A DNA stretch of 64,000 nucleotides from Arthrobacter sp. AQ5-05 (GTDB lineage Bacteria > Actinomycetota > Actinomycetes > Actinomycetales > Micrococcaceae): contig NZ_QMKQ01000005.1 in NCBI RefSeq assembly GCF_003287975.1, forward strand, positions 122,109 to 186,108, written 5' to 3'. Position numbers and translations under genes: made by a program. This document shows, piece by piece, positions 1 to 8,533 of the stretch (positions are counted from its first letter, which is position 1; each line of letters starts with the position of its first letter). A model generated the notes under the pieces. That model was not told the origin of the DNA, searched no databases, and was given only the letters and a program-made list of their open reading frames with translations.

Positions 1-1
1 C

Positions 2-892
2 GCCGTGGTCATCGAGCAGCTGGCACCCGGCGGGCAGGCCGGGACCTCCACCCGCATCGAAAACTACACCGGCTTCCCCTACGGGATCTCCGGGGACGAC
101 CTGGCCTCGCGCGCGCTGATCCAGGCCAACCGGCTGGGTGCGGAAATCGTCGTCACCCGAACCGCCTGCGGCATCGACGCCGACACCCGCCGGGTCGTGC
201 TCGACGGGGGAGACACGCTGCTGGCCCGGGCGCTGATCGCGGCCACCGGCGTGGCCTGGCGCACGCTCACCATCCCAGGGGCCGAGCGTTTCCTGGGCAA
301 CGGCCTGTACTACGGGGCGGCGCACAGCGACGCGCCGCTGGCCCAGGGCCAGGACATCTTCATCGTCGGGGCGGGAAATTCGGCCGGACAGGCGGCGATC
401 TTCTTTTCCCGGCATGCCCGCACCGTCACGATGCTGCTGCGCGGGCCCTCGCTGGCCTCCCGGATGTCCAGCTACCTCATCGAGCAGATCGAGGCCACCG
501 CCGCCATCCACGTGCAGCCCAATTGCCAGATCGCCGCGCTGGAGGGGGACAAGACCCTGCACGCCATCGAGGTCCTGGACACCGCAAGCGGCACCAGCAC
601 GCTGCGGCCGAGCCCGGCGGTGTTCGTGATGATCGGCGCCGATGCCGTCACCGGGTGGATGCCTGCGCACATCGTGCGCGACCGCCACGGTTTCATCCTC
701 ACCGGGCCGGACGCCGCCGACGCCGCGGCGTGGGACCAGGCGCGCCGCCCGTTTGCCCTGGAAACCAGCGTGCCGGGGATCTTCGCGATCGGGGACGTGC
801 GCTCGGGTTCGGTCAAGCGCGTGGCCGCGGGCGTCGGGGAGGGCGGCATGTCCATCGCCTTCACCCACCAATACCTCGCCCTGGCCGACTGA
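2..892 (+). CDS. Thioredoxin-reductase-like FAD/NAD(P) oxidoreductase, C-terminal part, no redox CxxC
   Basis: The gene is open at the window edge, so the first FAD-binding GxGxxG is missing. The visible part begins in the conserved GGQAG..IENYTGFP stretch of the thioredoxin reductase family, followed by an NADPH-binding motif VGAGNSAGQAA (about residue 122) and a C-terminal FAD motif GIFAIGDVR (about 258). In true thioredoxin reductases the NADPH domain carries CxxC just before this motif. Here the place reads YYGAAHSDA with no cysteine, so disulfide reduction by the usual mechanism is unlikely. Such proteins are sometimes fused behind a cyclic-nucleotide or regulator domain, and the missing N-terminus could hold one. 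Family is certain; substrate is unknown. Confidence 0.85.
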   Translation, partial: AVVIEQLAPGGQAGTSTRIENYTGFPYGISGDDLASRALIQANRLGAEIVVTRTACGIDADTRRVVLDGGDTLLARALIAATGVAWRTLTIPGAERFLGNGLYYGAAHSDAPLAQGQDIFIVGAGNSAGQAAIFFSRHARTVTMLLRGPSLASRMSSYLIEQIEATAAIHVQPNCQIAALEGDKTLHAIEVLDTASGTSTLRPSPAVFVMIGADAVTGWMPAHIVRDRHGFILTGPDAADAAAWDQARRPFALETSVPGIFAIGDVRSGSVKRVAAGVGEGGMSIAFTHQYLALAD

Positions 893-904
893 CACCCGGG
901 GTCC

Positions 905-933
905 TTGTCCGGCCCGCGGCGCGGGCATAGGCT
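905..933 (+). promoter_or_regulatory. Promoter of the aldo/keto reductase, leaderless type
   Basis: A -35-like TTGTCC (905-910) and a -10-like TAGGCT (928-933) are separated by exactly 17 bases. The -10 ends only 7 bases before the ATG at 941, so transcription should start at or next to the A of the start codon, giving a leaderless mRNA. No Shine-Dalgarno sequence lies before this ATG. Confidence 0.55.
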
Positions 934-940
934 CTGCCCC

Positions 941-1945
941 ATGGACTACCGCTTCCTCGGGGCCTCGGGGCTCAAGATCACCGAAATCACCTTTGGCAAC
1001 TGGCTGACCCACGGCTCCCAGGTTGACAACGACGTGGCCACCGCCTGCGTGAACGCGGCCCTGGAGGCGGGCATCACCACCTTCGACACCGCCGACGTCT
1101 ACGCCAACGGCGCCGCCGAGCAGGTGCTCGGAGCGGCGCTGAAGAACCGGCGCCGCGAGTCCCTGGAGGTCTTCACCAAGGTCTACTGGCCCGTGGGACC
1201 CAAGGGGCCCAACGACACCGGGCTTTCGCGCAAGCACATCATGGAGGGCATCAACGGCTCGCTGCGGCGCCTGCAAATGGACTACGTCGACCTCTACCAG
1301 GCCCACCGCTTCGACCACCAGACGCCCCTGGAGGAAACCATCTCGGCCTTTGCCGACGTCGTGCGCTCCGGCAAGGCCCTGTACATCGGGGTCTCCGAGT
1401 GGAACGCCGAGCAGCTGCGCGCGGGCCAGGCGCTGGCGAAGGAAGAGGGGTTCGCCCTGGTGTCGAACCAGCCGCAGTACTCGGCCATCTGGCGCGTGAT
1501 CGAGGCGCAGGTCGTCCCGGCCTCACGGGCACTGGGCATGTCGCAGGTCGTCTGGTCGCCCATGGCCCAGGGGGTGCTGTCGGGAAAATACCTCCCGGGC
1601 AAGCCCGCGCCGGCCGGAAGCCGGGCCACGGACGAGAAGGGCGGGATGAACACCATCGCCCGGCTGATGGATGCCACGGTGCTCGAACGCGTGCAGAAGC
1701 TCCGTCCCATCGCCGCGGAGCTGGGCCTGGCGATGGGGCAGCTGGCCATCGCCTGGGTGCTGCAGAACCCCAACGTGGCTTCCGCCATCATCGGCGCCTC
1801 GCGCCCGGAACAGGTTGCCGAGAACGTGTTGGCCTCGGGCGTGGTGATCCCGCCGGAAATGATGGCCGACATCGATGCGGCGCTGGGGGACTCCATCGAG
1901 CGCGACCCGGCCAAGACCACCAGCCCGGAACAGCGACCGGCCTGA
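941..1945 (+). CDS. Aldo/keto reductase (KCNAB/YghZ-like subfamily)
   Basis: A 334-residue NADPH-dependent carbonyl reductase with a TIM barrel. The family catalytic residues can be placed: Asp in FDTADVY, Tyr in DVYANG, Lys in VFTKVYW and His in YQAHRFDH. The C-terminal cofactor segment VLQNPNVASAIIGASRPEQ is typical. The start at 941 is preferred over an upstream in-frame start at 905 because homologues begin MxYRxLGxSGLK and because a promoter ends 7 bases upstream. Subfamily members reduce small aldehydes or resemble potassium-channel beta subunits; the real substrate cannot be read from sequence. Confidence 0.9.
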   Translation: MDYRFLGASGLKITEITFGNWLTHGSQVDNDVATACVNAALEAGITTFDTADVYANGAAEQVLGAALKNRRRESLEVFTKVYWPVGPKGPNDTGLSRKHIMEGINGSLRRLQMDYVDLYQAHRFDHQTPLEETISAFADVVRSGKALYIGVSEWNAEQLRAGQALAKEEGFALVSNQPQYSAIWRVIEAQVVPASRALGMSQVVWSPMAQGVLSGKYLPGKPAPAGSRATDEKGGMNTIARLMDATVLERVQKLRPIAAELGLAMGQLAIAWVLQNPNVASAIIGASRPEQVAENVLASGVVIPPEMMADIDAALGDSIERDPAKTTSPEQRPA

Positions 1946-1962
1946 GCCGCAGTCCCCGCCGG

Positions 1963-2548
1963 CTACCGGGTCCCGGGCACCGGCACGATCTTCCCGCCGA
2001 TCTCGTGCAGGGGCAGCCGCCCAAGCCTCCGGTGGGCGGCCAGATAGCCAACCGTGGCGTTGCCCAGTGCAAACCCGTGCAGGGAACCGTCCCGGCGGTA
2101 CACCGTCCCGGTGCCGGTGCCGGGTTCCCATGGAGCCCCGCGCTGTGCACGTTCTTTCCGCCGATGCGCGGCAAACGGGACTGTTCGTTGACCGGCATGC
2201 TCCCCGGGCAATCCCGGAACACCGATCCTGCAACCCCGGTTGCCCCGCCCGGGTTTCGGCGCCCAGCCCCGCAACCCAGGCGGCCTCCCGGGCACCGGTC
2301 CCAGGTACGCCGTCGCCGCGCCCTGGCGCACCGAGACGGCCGCCGAGCGGGTCCACCGCCTGCCCGACCCGGAACCCGCCGGTGCCCCCGCCGCGTCCCA
2401 GCACGGAACCGAGCACGTCGCGGCCCACCATGAACGGGAAGCCGATCTCGGTGGCGTAGGTGCCCGTGCGCACCGGCCGGACCACGTACTCGATCGCGAC
2501 TGCCCCGCCCAGGGCGCGGATGAACGCGGCGTGCCTGGTTTCGGGCAC
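1963..2548 (-). pseudogene. Decayed NADPH:quinone reductase / zinc-type alcohol dehydrogenase
   Basis: From a GTG at 2548 the reverse strand reads VPETRHAAFIRALG, then jumps to TGTYATEIGFPFMVGRDVLG and GFRVGQAVDPLGGR, the N-terminal GroES-like fold of medium-chain quinone reductases. About 25 residues between these blocks are missing in frame. The C-terminal family stretch VYRRDGSLHGFALGNATVG, ending LPLHEIGGKIVPVP, appears in another reading frame near 2100-1965. The nucleotide-binding centre is gone. Only about 590 bases remain of an expected 950-1000. This explains the otherwise gene-free stretch between the aldo/keto reductase and cysE. Deletion plus at least one frameshift makes a functional product implausible. 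Confidence 0.7.
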
Positions 2549-2766
2549 GACCTCGGCCGTGTGTCGGCGGCGTTCCACCGGCTCTCCCTTCCCCGTGTCC
2601 CGGGAATCCCCGGCGTCCTCCCGGCCCTGTTCCCAAGCCTCGACCACACCCTGGAACCCCAGGCAAGAACCTTGCGCTTAACGCACGCGGCGGTCGGAAC
2701 ACGATCCCCGTAAAGGGGAACGTTCCGCCCGCCGCGCGGGAGTTGCTGCCGGGGGCCGGGGTGGAG

Positions 2767-3351
2767 CTAGATCCACATGGCCGGGTCGATGTACTCGGCC
2801 GGGTCCACCGCGGGTGCGTGTTCCTCCGCGGTGCGCGGACGGTTCTTCGCCGGGATCCCGGTGATGATCGAATCCGCCGGGGCGTCCTTGACCACCACGG
2901 CATTGGCGCCGATGGCCGAGTCCGCACCGATCACGATCGGGCCCAGCACCTTCGCGCCGGCACCGATGACCACGCGGTCCCCGATGGTCGGGTGGCGCTT
3001 GACCTTCGCCAGCGACCGCCCGCCCAGGGTCACCCCGTGGTAGATCATCACGTCGTCGCCGATCTCCGCGGTCTCCCCGATCACCACGCCCATGCCGTGG
3101 TCGATGAAGAAGCGCCGCCCGATGGTCGCCCCGGGGTGGATCTCGATCCCGGTCAGGAACCGGCCGGCCTGGGAAATCAGCCGCGCCGGGAAACGCAGGC
3201 GCGGGTTTTGCCACAGCCGGTGCGTCAGCCGGTGGATCCAGATCGCATGCAGACCGGAGTAGGCCAGGAAGTTTTCGGTCTTGCCGCGTGCCGCGGGATC
3301 ATGCGCACTTGCCCCGCGCAGGTCTTCGGCTAGTCGGGAAAGGAATCTCAC
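2767..3351 (-). CDS. cysE: Serine O-acetyltransferase
   Basis: This 194-residue enzyme acetylates L-serine from acetyl-CoA, giving O-acetylserine for cysteine synthesis. It has a short alpha-helical N-terminus and then left-handed beta-helix hexapeptide repeats: [39 protein letters not shown] and [19 protein letters not shown]. The active-site His of FIDHGMG and the His of IYHGVTLGG are present. The length matches the short actinobacterial/Gram-positive form. The start codon is GTG. It lies 126 bases downstream of cysK on the same strand, a probable cysK-cysE operon in which the two products can form the cysteine synthase complex. The C-terminus ends in Ile, the residue that inserts into CysK in that complex. 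Confidence 0.95.
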   Translation of the reverse strand: MRFLSRLAEDLRGASAHDPAARGKTENFLAYSGLHAIWIHRLTHRLWQNPRLRFPARLISQAGRFLTGIEIHPGATIGRRFFIDHGMGVVIGETAEIGDDVMIYHGVTLGGRSLAKVKRHPTIGDRVVIGAGAKVLGPIVIGADSAIGANAVVVKDAPADSIITGIPAKNRPRTAEEHAPAVDPAEYIDPAMWI

Positions 3352-3477
3352 ACCTTGGCCTTTGTTTGTGCGGCGTCCCGGCCACCGGCCGGCCCACCGC
3401 GGGTGAAACCCGCGTCGGCGCCGGGGCCGGCGGCGGTTTCCCGCGCCCGGCCCCCGGCGCTGCCCGGATCAGCTGTC

Positions 3478-4413
3478 TTAGCCACGGATGTCGTCGAAGA
3501 GCAGCGTGGAGATGTAGCGTTCGCCGAAGTCGGGGATCACCGCAACGATGAGCTTGCCGGCGTTTTCCTCGCGCTTGGCGATTTCCAGGGCGCCCCAGAC
3601 GGCGGCGCCGCCGGAGATGCCGCCCAGGATGCCTTCCTGCGTGCCCAGCGCGCGGGCAATGGCGACCGAGTCGTCGATCGAGGCGTCGAGCACCTCGTCG
3701 TACAGCTCGGTGTCCAGCACCTCGGGGATGAAGTTGGCGCCCAGGCCCTGGATCTTGTGCGGGCCGGGCTTGCCGCCGTTGAGGATCGCCGAGTCCTTCG
3801 GCTCCACCGCGACGACCTGCAGTCCCGGCTTTTGCTCCTTGAGGTAGCGTCCGGCGCCGGTGATGGTGCCGCCGGTGCCGATGCCGGCAACGAAGATGTC
3901 GATTTCGCCGTCGGTGTCGTTCCAGATTTCCGGGCCGGTGGTGGTTGCGTGCACATCCGGGTTGGCTGCGTTGGCGAACTGCTGCGCCCAGATCGCGTTC
4001 TCGGTGGTCGCGACGATTTCCTTGGCCTTCTCCACCGCGCCGCGCATGCCCTCGGAGCCCGGGGTCAGCACGATCTCGGCGCCGAAGGCGCGCAGCATCA
4101 CGCGGCGCTCGGTGCTCATGGTCTCGGGCATCGTCAGCACCACCTTGTAGCCACGGGCCGCGCCGACCATGGCCAGCGCGATGCCGGTGTTGCCCGAAGT
4201 GCCCTCGACGATGGTGCCGCCCGGGCGCAATTCACCGGAAGCCTCGGCGGCGTCAACGATGGCCACGCCGATGCGGTCCTTGACCGAGTTGGCAGGGTTG
4301 TAGAATTCCAGCTTCACCGCGATATTGCCCGGCAGCCCGGCAGCCAGCCGGTTCAGGCGCACCAGCGGGGTGCGGCCAACAATTTCGGTGACGTCGTTGT
4401 AGATCTTCGACAT
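3478..4413 (-). CDS. cysK: Cysteine synthase A (O-acetylserine sulfhydrylase)
   Basis: This 311-residue PLP enzyme makes cysteine from O-acetylserine and sulfide. The PLP lysine is in NPANSVKDRIG (about residue 44). The substrate loop EGTSGNTGIALA, the PLP phosphate-binding GTGGTITG and the C-terminal GISGGAAVWGAL block are all intact. The ATG is preceded by an AAAGGA Shine-Dalgarno sequence. It is the first gene of the cysK-cysE pair, and cytosolic. The O-acetylserine-specific form is favoured over cystathionine beta-synthase by length and by the adjacent cysE. Confidence 0.96.
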   Translation of the reverse strand: MSKIYNDVTEIVGRTPLVRLNRLAAGLPGNIAVKLEFYNPANSVKDRIGVAIVDAAEASGELRPGGTIVEGTSGNTGIALAMVGAARGYKVVLTMPETMSTERRVMLRAFGAEIVLTPGSEGMRGAVEKAKEIVATTENAIWAQQFANAANPDVHATTTGPEIWNDTDGEIDIFVAGIGTGGTITGAGRYLKEQKPGLQVVAVEPKDSAILNGGKPGPHKIQGLGANFIPEVLDTELYDEVLDASIDDSVAIARALGTQEGILGGISGGAAVWGALEIAKREENAGKLIVAVIPDFGERYISTLLFDDIRG

Positions 4414-4512
4414 GGTGTCCTTTAGTCCTTGGGGTCAAGCGGTGCGGGATAGGGCGTGCAGCTGGGCTCCGGGGCGTTGCGGCGCGCCGGGGTCCTTGAT
4501 CCACAAGCCTAG

Positions 4513-5160
4513 TCAGGACCGGTCGGCGGCGGGCTCATCGAGCCATGTTGCGTAATATTTCCTCGCCTTGGCCAGCTTCGGGTCGATGATGACGCGGCAG
4601 TAGCCCTCCGAGGGGAAGCGGTTGTAGTAGTCCTGGTGGATCCCCTCGGCCACGAAGAAGTCTGCAGGTTCCTCAAACGTGGTCACCAGCGGATCCGGGT
4701 AGAGTTGCGCGAACTTTCCCGCGCTTTCGCGGAACAACGCCTCCTGCGCGGCATCCAGCGGGAACATCGCCGAGCGGTATTGCGTGCCCACGTCATAGCC
4801 CTGGCGGTTCAGCGTGGTGGGGTCGTGGGTGGTGAAAAACATGTCCAAGATGACGTCGGCCGGAACCACCGCGGGGTCGAATGTTACGGCAACGGCCTCG
4901 GCGTGTCCGGTATTGCCGCCGCACACCGTGCGGTACTGCGGTGCCGGGTCCCATCCGCCGGTGTAGCCGGAGATCACCGAGGACACCCCGCGGGTGCGCT
5001 GGTAGACCGCATCCAGGCACCAGAAACAGCCCCCGGCCAGCACAAAGGTGCTCAGGAACTGCCCGTCGGGGCCCTGCGTGCGGGGCGGGAAGCGGACGGG
5101 GGTGCTGGAAATCGAGAAGTCGTTCACATCTGTGTTCAAGCGCCGGCGCCCGGATTTCAT
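4513..5160 (-). CDS. msrA: Peptide-methionine (S)-S-oxide reductase MsrA
   Basis: MsrA repairs S-epimers of methionine sulfoxide in proteins. The catalytic GGCFWCLDA motif is followed by GVSSVISGYTGG, GHAEAV and the HDPTTLNRQGYDVGTQYRS block that defines the family. The first catalytic Cys lies after an N-terminal stretch of about 45 residues, longer than the shortest MsrA forms. The start is uncertain: ATG 5160 is used here, but an in-frame GTG at 5127 would give MNDFSISSTPVRFPP, also plausible. Neither has a strong Shine-Dalgarno sequence. It is divergent from the Nif3 gene with about 100 bases between them. Confidence 0.93.
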   Translation of the reverse strand: MKSGRRRLNTDVNDFSISSTPVRFPPRTQGPDGQFLSTFVLAGGCFWCLDAVYQRTRGVSSVISGYTGGWDPAPQYRTVCGGNTGHAEAVAVTFDPAVVPADVILDMFFTTHDPTTLNRQGYDVGTQYRSAMFPLDAAQEALFRESAGKFAQLYPDPLVTTFEEPADFFVAEGIHQDYYNRFPSEGYCRVIIDPKLAKARKYYATWLDEPAADRS

Positions 5161-5256
5161 TCCCGGGCCGATTCCGCGGCTCCTCGAGGCACGCGCCCGG
5201 GCATTTTCCCCGCCGCACATGCGTCCAATCCGGGCCGCTGCAGTTACGGTAGAGGC

Positions 5257-6351
5257 ATGCAGAGCAACAAGCAGCAGCCGCACGGCATGCGTATCGTCTC
5301 CGGGCCCGGTTCGGCCCAGCCAGCATCCGCCGACACCGCAAACATGGCTGCGGACCCCGAGGGGCCCGGTGCCGCCGGCACCGCCACGGCAACCGAGCCC
5401 AACCCCGGACCGGGCACCGCCGAGGTCCCCGTCGCGCAGCAGGAACACGACACCGAAGCCCCGGGCCCGGATCCCGAGGCCCCCGATCCGGCACCGGCCG
5501 GGGACGAAGCGCCCCTGTCCACCCCCACGCTCGGACAAGTGCTCGTCGCCGTCGAGGAACTCTGGCCCGCGTCGCTGGCCGAGCCCTGGGACTCGGTGGG
5601 ACCCGTCGTCGGTCGCCCCGAGCGGCCCGTCAAGCGGATCATGTTCGCCGTGGATCCCACCCTGGAGGTCGTGGCCGATGCGGTGGCCCGCGGCACCGAC
5701 CTGTTGATCACCCACCACCCGCTGCTGCTCAAGCCCGTCAACTCCGTGGCCGCCACCGGGTTCAAGGGCGAGGCCGTGCACCTGCTCATCGAATCCGGCT
5801 GCGCACTGGTCACCGCCCACACGAACGCCGATTCGGCGATCGGCGGGGTTTCCGACGTGCTGGCGGACATCTTCGGGCTCACCGAGACCCAGCCGTTGGC
5901 GCCCTCCAGGGACGGGCTGCCCGAGGAAGGCATCGGCCGGGTCGGCATGCTGCCCGAGCCGCTGCAGCTGCACGAGTTCGCCTCCCGCGTCTTCTCCGCG
6001 ATGCCTGCGGTGGCCGGGGGAGTGCGCGTGGCGGGGGAACGCGCCGGGATCGTGCGCAAGGTCGCCGTCTGCGGCGGGGCGGGGGATTCGCTCTTCGATG
6101 CGGTCCGCGCCTCCGAGGCCGACGTGTACGTCACCGCCGACCTGCGCCACCATCCGGCCTCCGAGGCCCGCGAGGCCGCGCTGAACGGCAAGCCCTACCT
6201 TATCGATGTCTCCCACTTCGCCTCGGAGTGGCTCTGGCTGCCCACCGCGGCCGACGCGTTGAAGAACGTGCTCCATGATTTGGGGCACGACGTGGAAATC
6301 GGCGTCTCGGCGATCAACACCGACCCCTGGGACTTCATCCTCACCCCCTAA
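5257..6351 (+). CDS. Nif3-like dinuclear metal-centre protein with acidic/proline-rich N-terminal extension
   Basis: Residues from about 88 on are a Nif3/YbgI-family protein (GTP cyclohydrolase I type 2 homologue). Metal-ligand motifs are visible: LLITHHPLLLKPV, VTAHTNADSAIGG and DVSHFASEWLW. The family usually assembles as a hexameric ring; its function is poorly defined. The first 85 residues are low-complexity (rich in P, E, D, G, A) and not part of the fold. A TACGGT -10-like box (5245-5250) ends 6 bases before the ATG, suggesting leaderless transcription. In many actinobacteria this gene precedes the zinc-ribbon coiled-coil gene; here the HNH gene sits between them. Confidence 0.9.
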   Translation: MQSNKQQPHGMRIVSGPGSAQPASADTANMAADPEGPGAAGTATATEPNPGPGTAEVPVAQQEHDTEAPGPDPEAPDPAPAGDEAPLSTPTLGQVLVAVEELWPASLAEPWDSVGPVVGRPERPVKRIMFAVDPTLEVVADAVARGTDLLITHHPLLLKPVNSVAATGFKGEAVHLLIESGCALVTAHTNADSAIGGVSDVLADIFGLTETQPLAPSRDGLPEEGIGRVGMLPEPLQLHEFASRVFSAMPAVAGGVRVAGERAGIVRKVAVCGGAGDSLFDAVRASEADVYVTADLRHHPASEAREAALNGKPYLIDVSHFASEWLWLPTAADALKNVLHDLGHDVEIGVSAINTDPWDFILTP

Positions 6352-6539
6352 CCGTCTTTCCCGACCCACCCGCCTCGATGCGGTGCGCGGTTCCCGCCCG
6401 GGGCATCCGGGAGCGGCGGAGCGCGCACCGCATCTTTTGCGTCCGCGCCGTTCCCGGCCCCCCGGAGTGCCTTCGCAGGTTGTCCACAGCTTTGCCGCAG
6501 GCGGTGGCGGGCGCCGAAGCGGGGGAGCACCATGGATCC

Positions 6540-8309
6540 ATGGACATCCCGGCCGGCATCATCGATACGGCCCTCGCCGCACTCGGCGGGGCCCTGGGGG
6601 CGGGCACCGGAGAAGATTCCGGGCCCGGCACCCCCGTCGATCCGCTGCGCCTGCTCAGCATCGTGGACCTTCTCGCCCGCCGCCTGCTGGAGGAGGCCGC
6701 CGCCTCGGCGGCCGGATCCCCGGTCCGGGCGGCGGCGCTGGCGCGACTGGCAGAAGGGCTCTTCCGCACCGGGTCCTATGGGCAGGTGCTGGCCGCCGGC
6801 ACCTGCGAGGCCGCCGAGGTCCACACCCTCACCGAGGCACCCCTGGTCGAAACCAATCGCGTGCTCGAAGACCCGGTCGGCTTCGCAGCCGGCGCCTCCG
6901 GGCTGCCGGCAGATGCGGTGACCGGCCCCGACCGCAAGTCCCTGCACCGCGACACCGCAGAATTCCTCAAGAACCAGCTGCACCTGAGCTATTTCCAGGC
7001 CGCCCACCGCGTCTGCACCCATGCCCGTCTCATGGAGCACCCCGGCCCGGACGGCACCACGTTGCCGCCGGCCTTCCCGCACCTTGGCCGGGAGCTGGTC
7101 ATTGGCTCCTCTGATCCGAAGGCCCTGGCCAATGCCGCGGCGAAGTTGGCGGCGCTTGAACCGACCCTTGAAGCGCAACCGGACCCGGAGGCGGCCCGCG
7201 CCGCGCTGGAGGAACAGGTTGCCAGCACCCTGCACACCGCCGACGAGACAGCCGTCGGCAAGTTCCTCAAGCAGGCGGCCATCGACCTTGGACACACCAG
7301 CATTGAACGGCAGGAGGCCGCAAGGGCCCGGTTCGAGGGGTTGCGCTACCGTGGCCTCCGACCCGCCGGGCACCTCTGGGAACTGACCACCGACGCGGAG
7401 GGCCACGAATTCCTCTGCACGCTGGCCGACGACCTGAACAATCCGCGCACCGCCTCCGGCGCGCCCGGCTCCCCGGAACCCGCCTCCCAACCCGCGCTCT
7501 TCGACGAGGCGGGATTCCCGGGTATTTGCGGCGCCGCCGAGTCCATCGAACGCGTCGAGGACGCCCCTCCGATTCCCGACTGGGCCGCCAACCCCGGCAC
7601 CCCCGCCGGCCAGCGCCCCCGCGCGGGATTCAACGACGTCGGCAAGCCCCTGCCCTGCGCCAACCCCTACGGGCTTCCCGACAACGACCAGTACCCCGGC
7701 GAGACCCGCGACGAGGCCAATGCCAGGCGCCGCGCCCAACGCCTCTCCACAGCCTTGTTCGAGGCCCTGCGCGCCTGGATGGACCCTGCCGCCACGGACC
7801 CCGGGATGCCGTTGAACTCCCGCATCGAGCTTTTGGTCACGATCGACTACGCCGCGCTCACCGGAGCCCTGGAAACCGCCGGGTTCACCAGCCACGGCCA
7901 GTACATCTCCGCCGCCGCCGCCCGCCGCATGGCCTGCAACGCGGGGATCACTCCGGTGGTCGTGGGCGGGGAAAGCCAACCCCTGGATCTGGGCCGGCGC
8001 AAGCGCTTTTTCACCAAAGGCCAGAAACGTGCCATCGCCGTACGCGACCGCGGCTGCGCCAACCCCGGTTGCTCCATGCCGGTTCACCGCACCGAGGTCC
8101 ACCACATCAAGCCCTTCTCCGAAGGCGGGAAGACCACGGTGTCCAACGGGCTCCTATTGTGCATCCTGTGCCACACCGCCTTCCATGCGGGACACTTCAG
8201 CATCCAGGTCGTGGACGGGATCCCGCACGTCGTGCTGCCCAAGTCCCGCGACCCGCTCCAAAGTCCCAGGCGGAACTGGGTCTTCCACCCCGAAGCCGCA
8301 GCCGCCTGA
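6540..8309 (+). CDS. DUF222 domain / HNH endonuclease (13E12-type) protein
   Basis: A 589-residue protein of the actinobacterial DUF222-HNH family. The N-terminal half is helical (DUF222), followed by a Pro/Gly-rich linker (about 330-420). The C-terminal HNH nuclease reads RDRGCANPGCSMPVHRTEVHHIKPFSEGGKTTVSNGLLLCILCHTAFH across about residues 505-550, with zinc-binding Cys pairs and the HH catalytic motif intact. The family is multicopy in actinobacteria; its role is unknown, and some members look mobile. The start is chosen at MDIPAG, though the best purine-rich stretch GGGGGAG is 13 bases away, so an in-frame GTG upstream remains possible. It interrupts the usual Nif3 to zinc-ribbon pair, a hint of insertion. 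Confidence 0.85.
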   Translation: MDIPAGIIDTALAALGGALGAGTGEDSGPGTPVDPLRLLSIVDLLARRLLEEAAASAAGSPVRAAALARLAEGLFRTGSYGQVLAAGTCEAAEVHTLTEAPLVETNRVLEDPVGFAAGASGLPADAVTGPDRKSLHRDTAEFLKNQLHLSYFQAAHRVCTHARLMEHPGPDGTTLPPAFPHLGRELVIGSSDPKALANAAAKLAALEPTLEAQPDPEAARAALEEQVASTLHTADETAVGKFLKQAAIDLGHTSIERQEAARARFEGLRYRGLRPAGHLWELTTDAEGHEFLCTLADDLNNPRTASGAPGSPEPASQPALFDEAGFPGICGAAESIERVEDAPPIPDWAANPGTPAGQRPRAGFNDVGKPLPCANPYGLPDNDQYPGETRDEANARRRAQRLSTALFEALRAWMDPAATDPGMPLNSRIELLVTIDYAALTGALETAGFTSHGQYISAAAARRMACNAGITPVVVGGESQPLDLGRRKRFFTKGQKRAIAVRDRGCANPGCSMPVHRTEVHHIKPFSEGGKTTVSNGLLLCILCHTAFHAGHFSIQVVDGIPHVVLPKSRDPLQSPRRNWVFHPEAAAA

Positions 8310-8533
8310 AACTCGACTCCTGCCGAAGCGAAGGCCCTTGCGAAATGCCGGGCCACCGGCCAGCCACGCCCGACTCGGGCCATCCCGGCCGGACTGCGCC
8401 CGCCACCGGCAGACTTCGGCGGGTCACAATCACCACGACGTTCCCATACTGACTAGGGTTGTGGCTAGGCGATCACTGATCGCCAAGGCTCACCAGGAAC
8501 GGTCGCGCCACGGCGCGCACAGCGGAGGACACC

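Noticed and set aside
1523..2647. Long reverse-strand open frame covering the aldo/keto reductase end and the following gap
   Set aside because: The part under the aldo/keto reductase is antisense shadow; only the piece around 2548-2300 has family sequence, and that belongs to the decayed quinone reductase.
5700..6369. Upstream extension of the msrA frame through the Nif3 gene
   Set aside because: The open frame is antisense to Nif3 and has no protein-like features; msrA begins after it.
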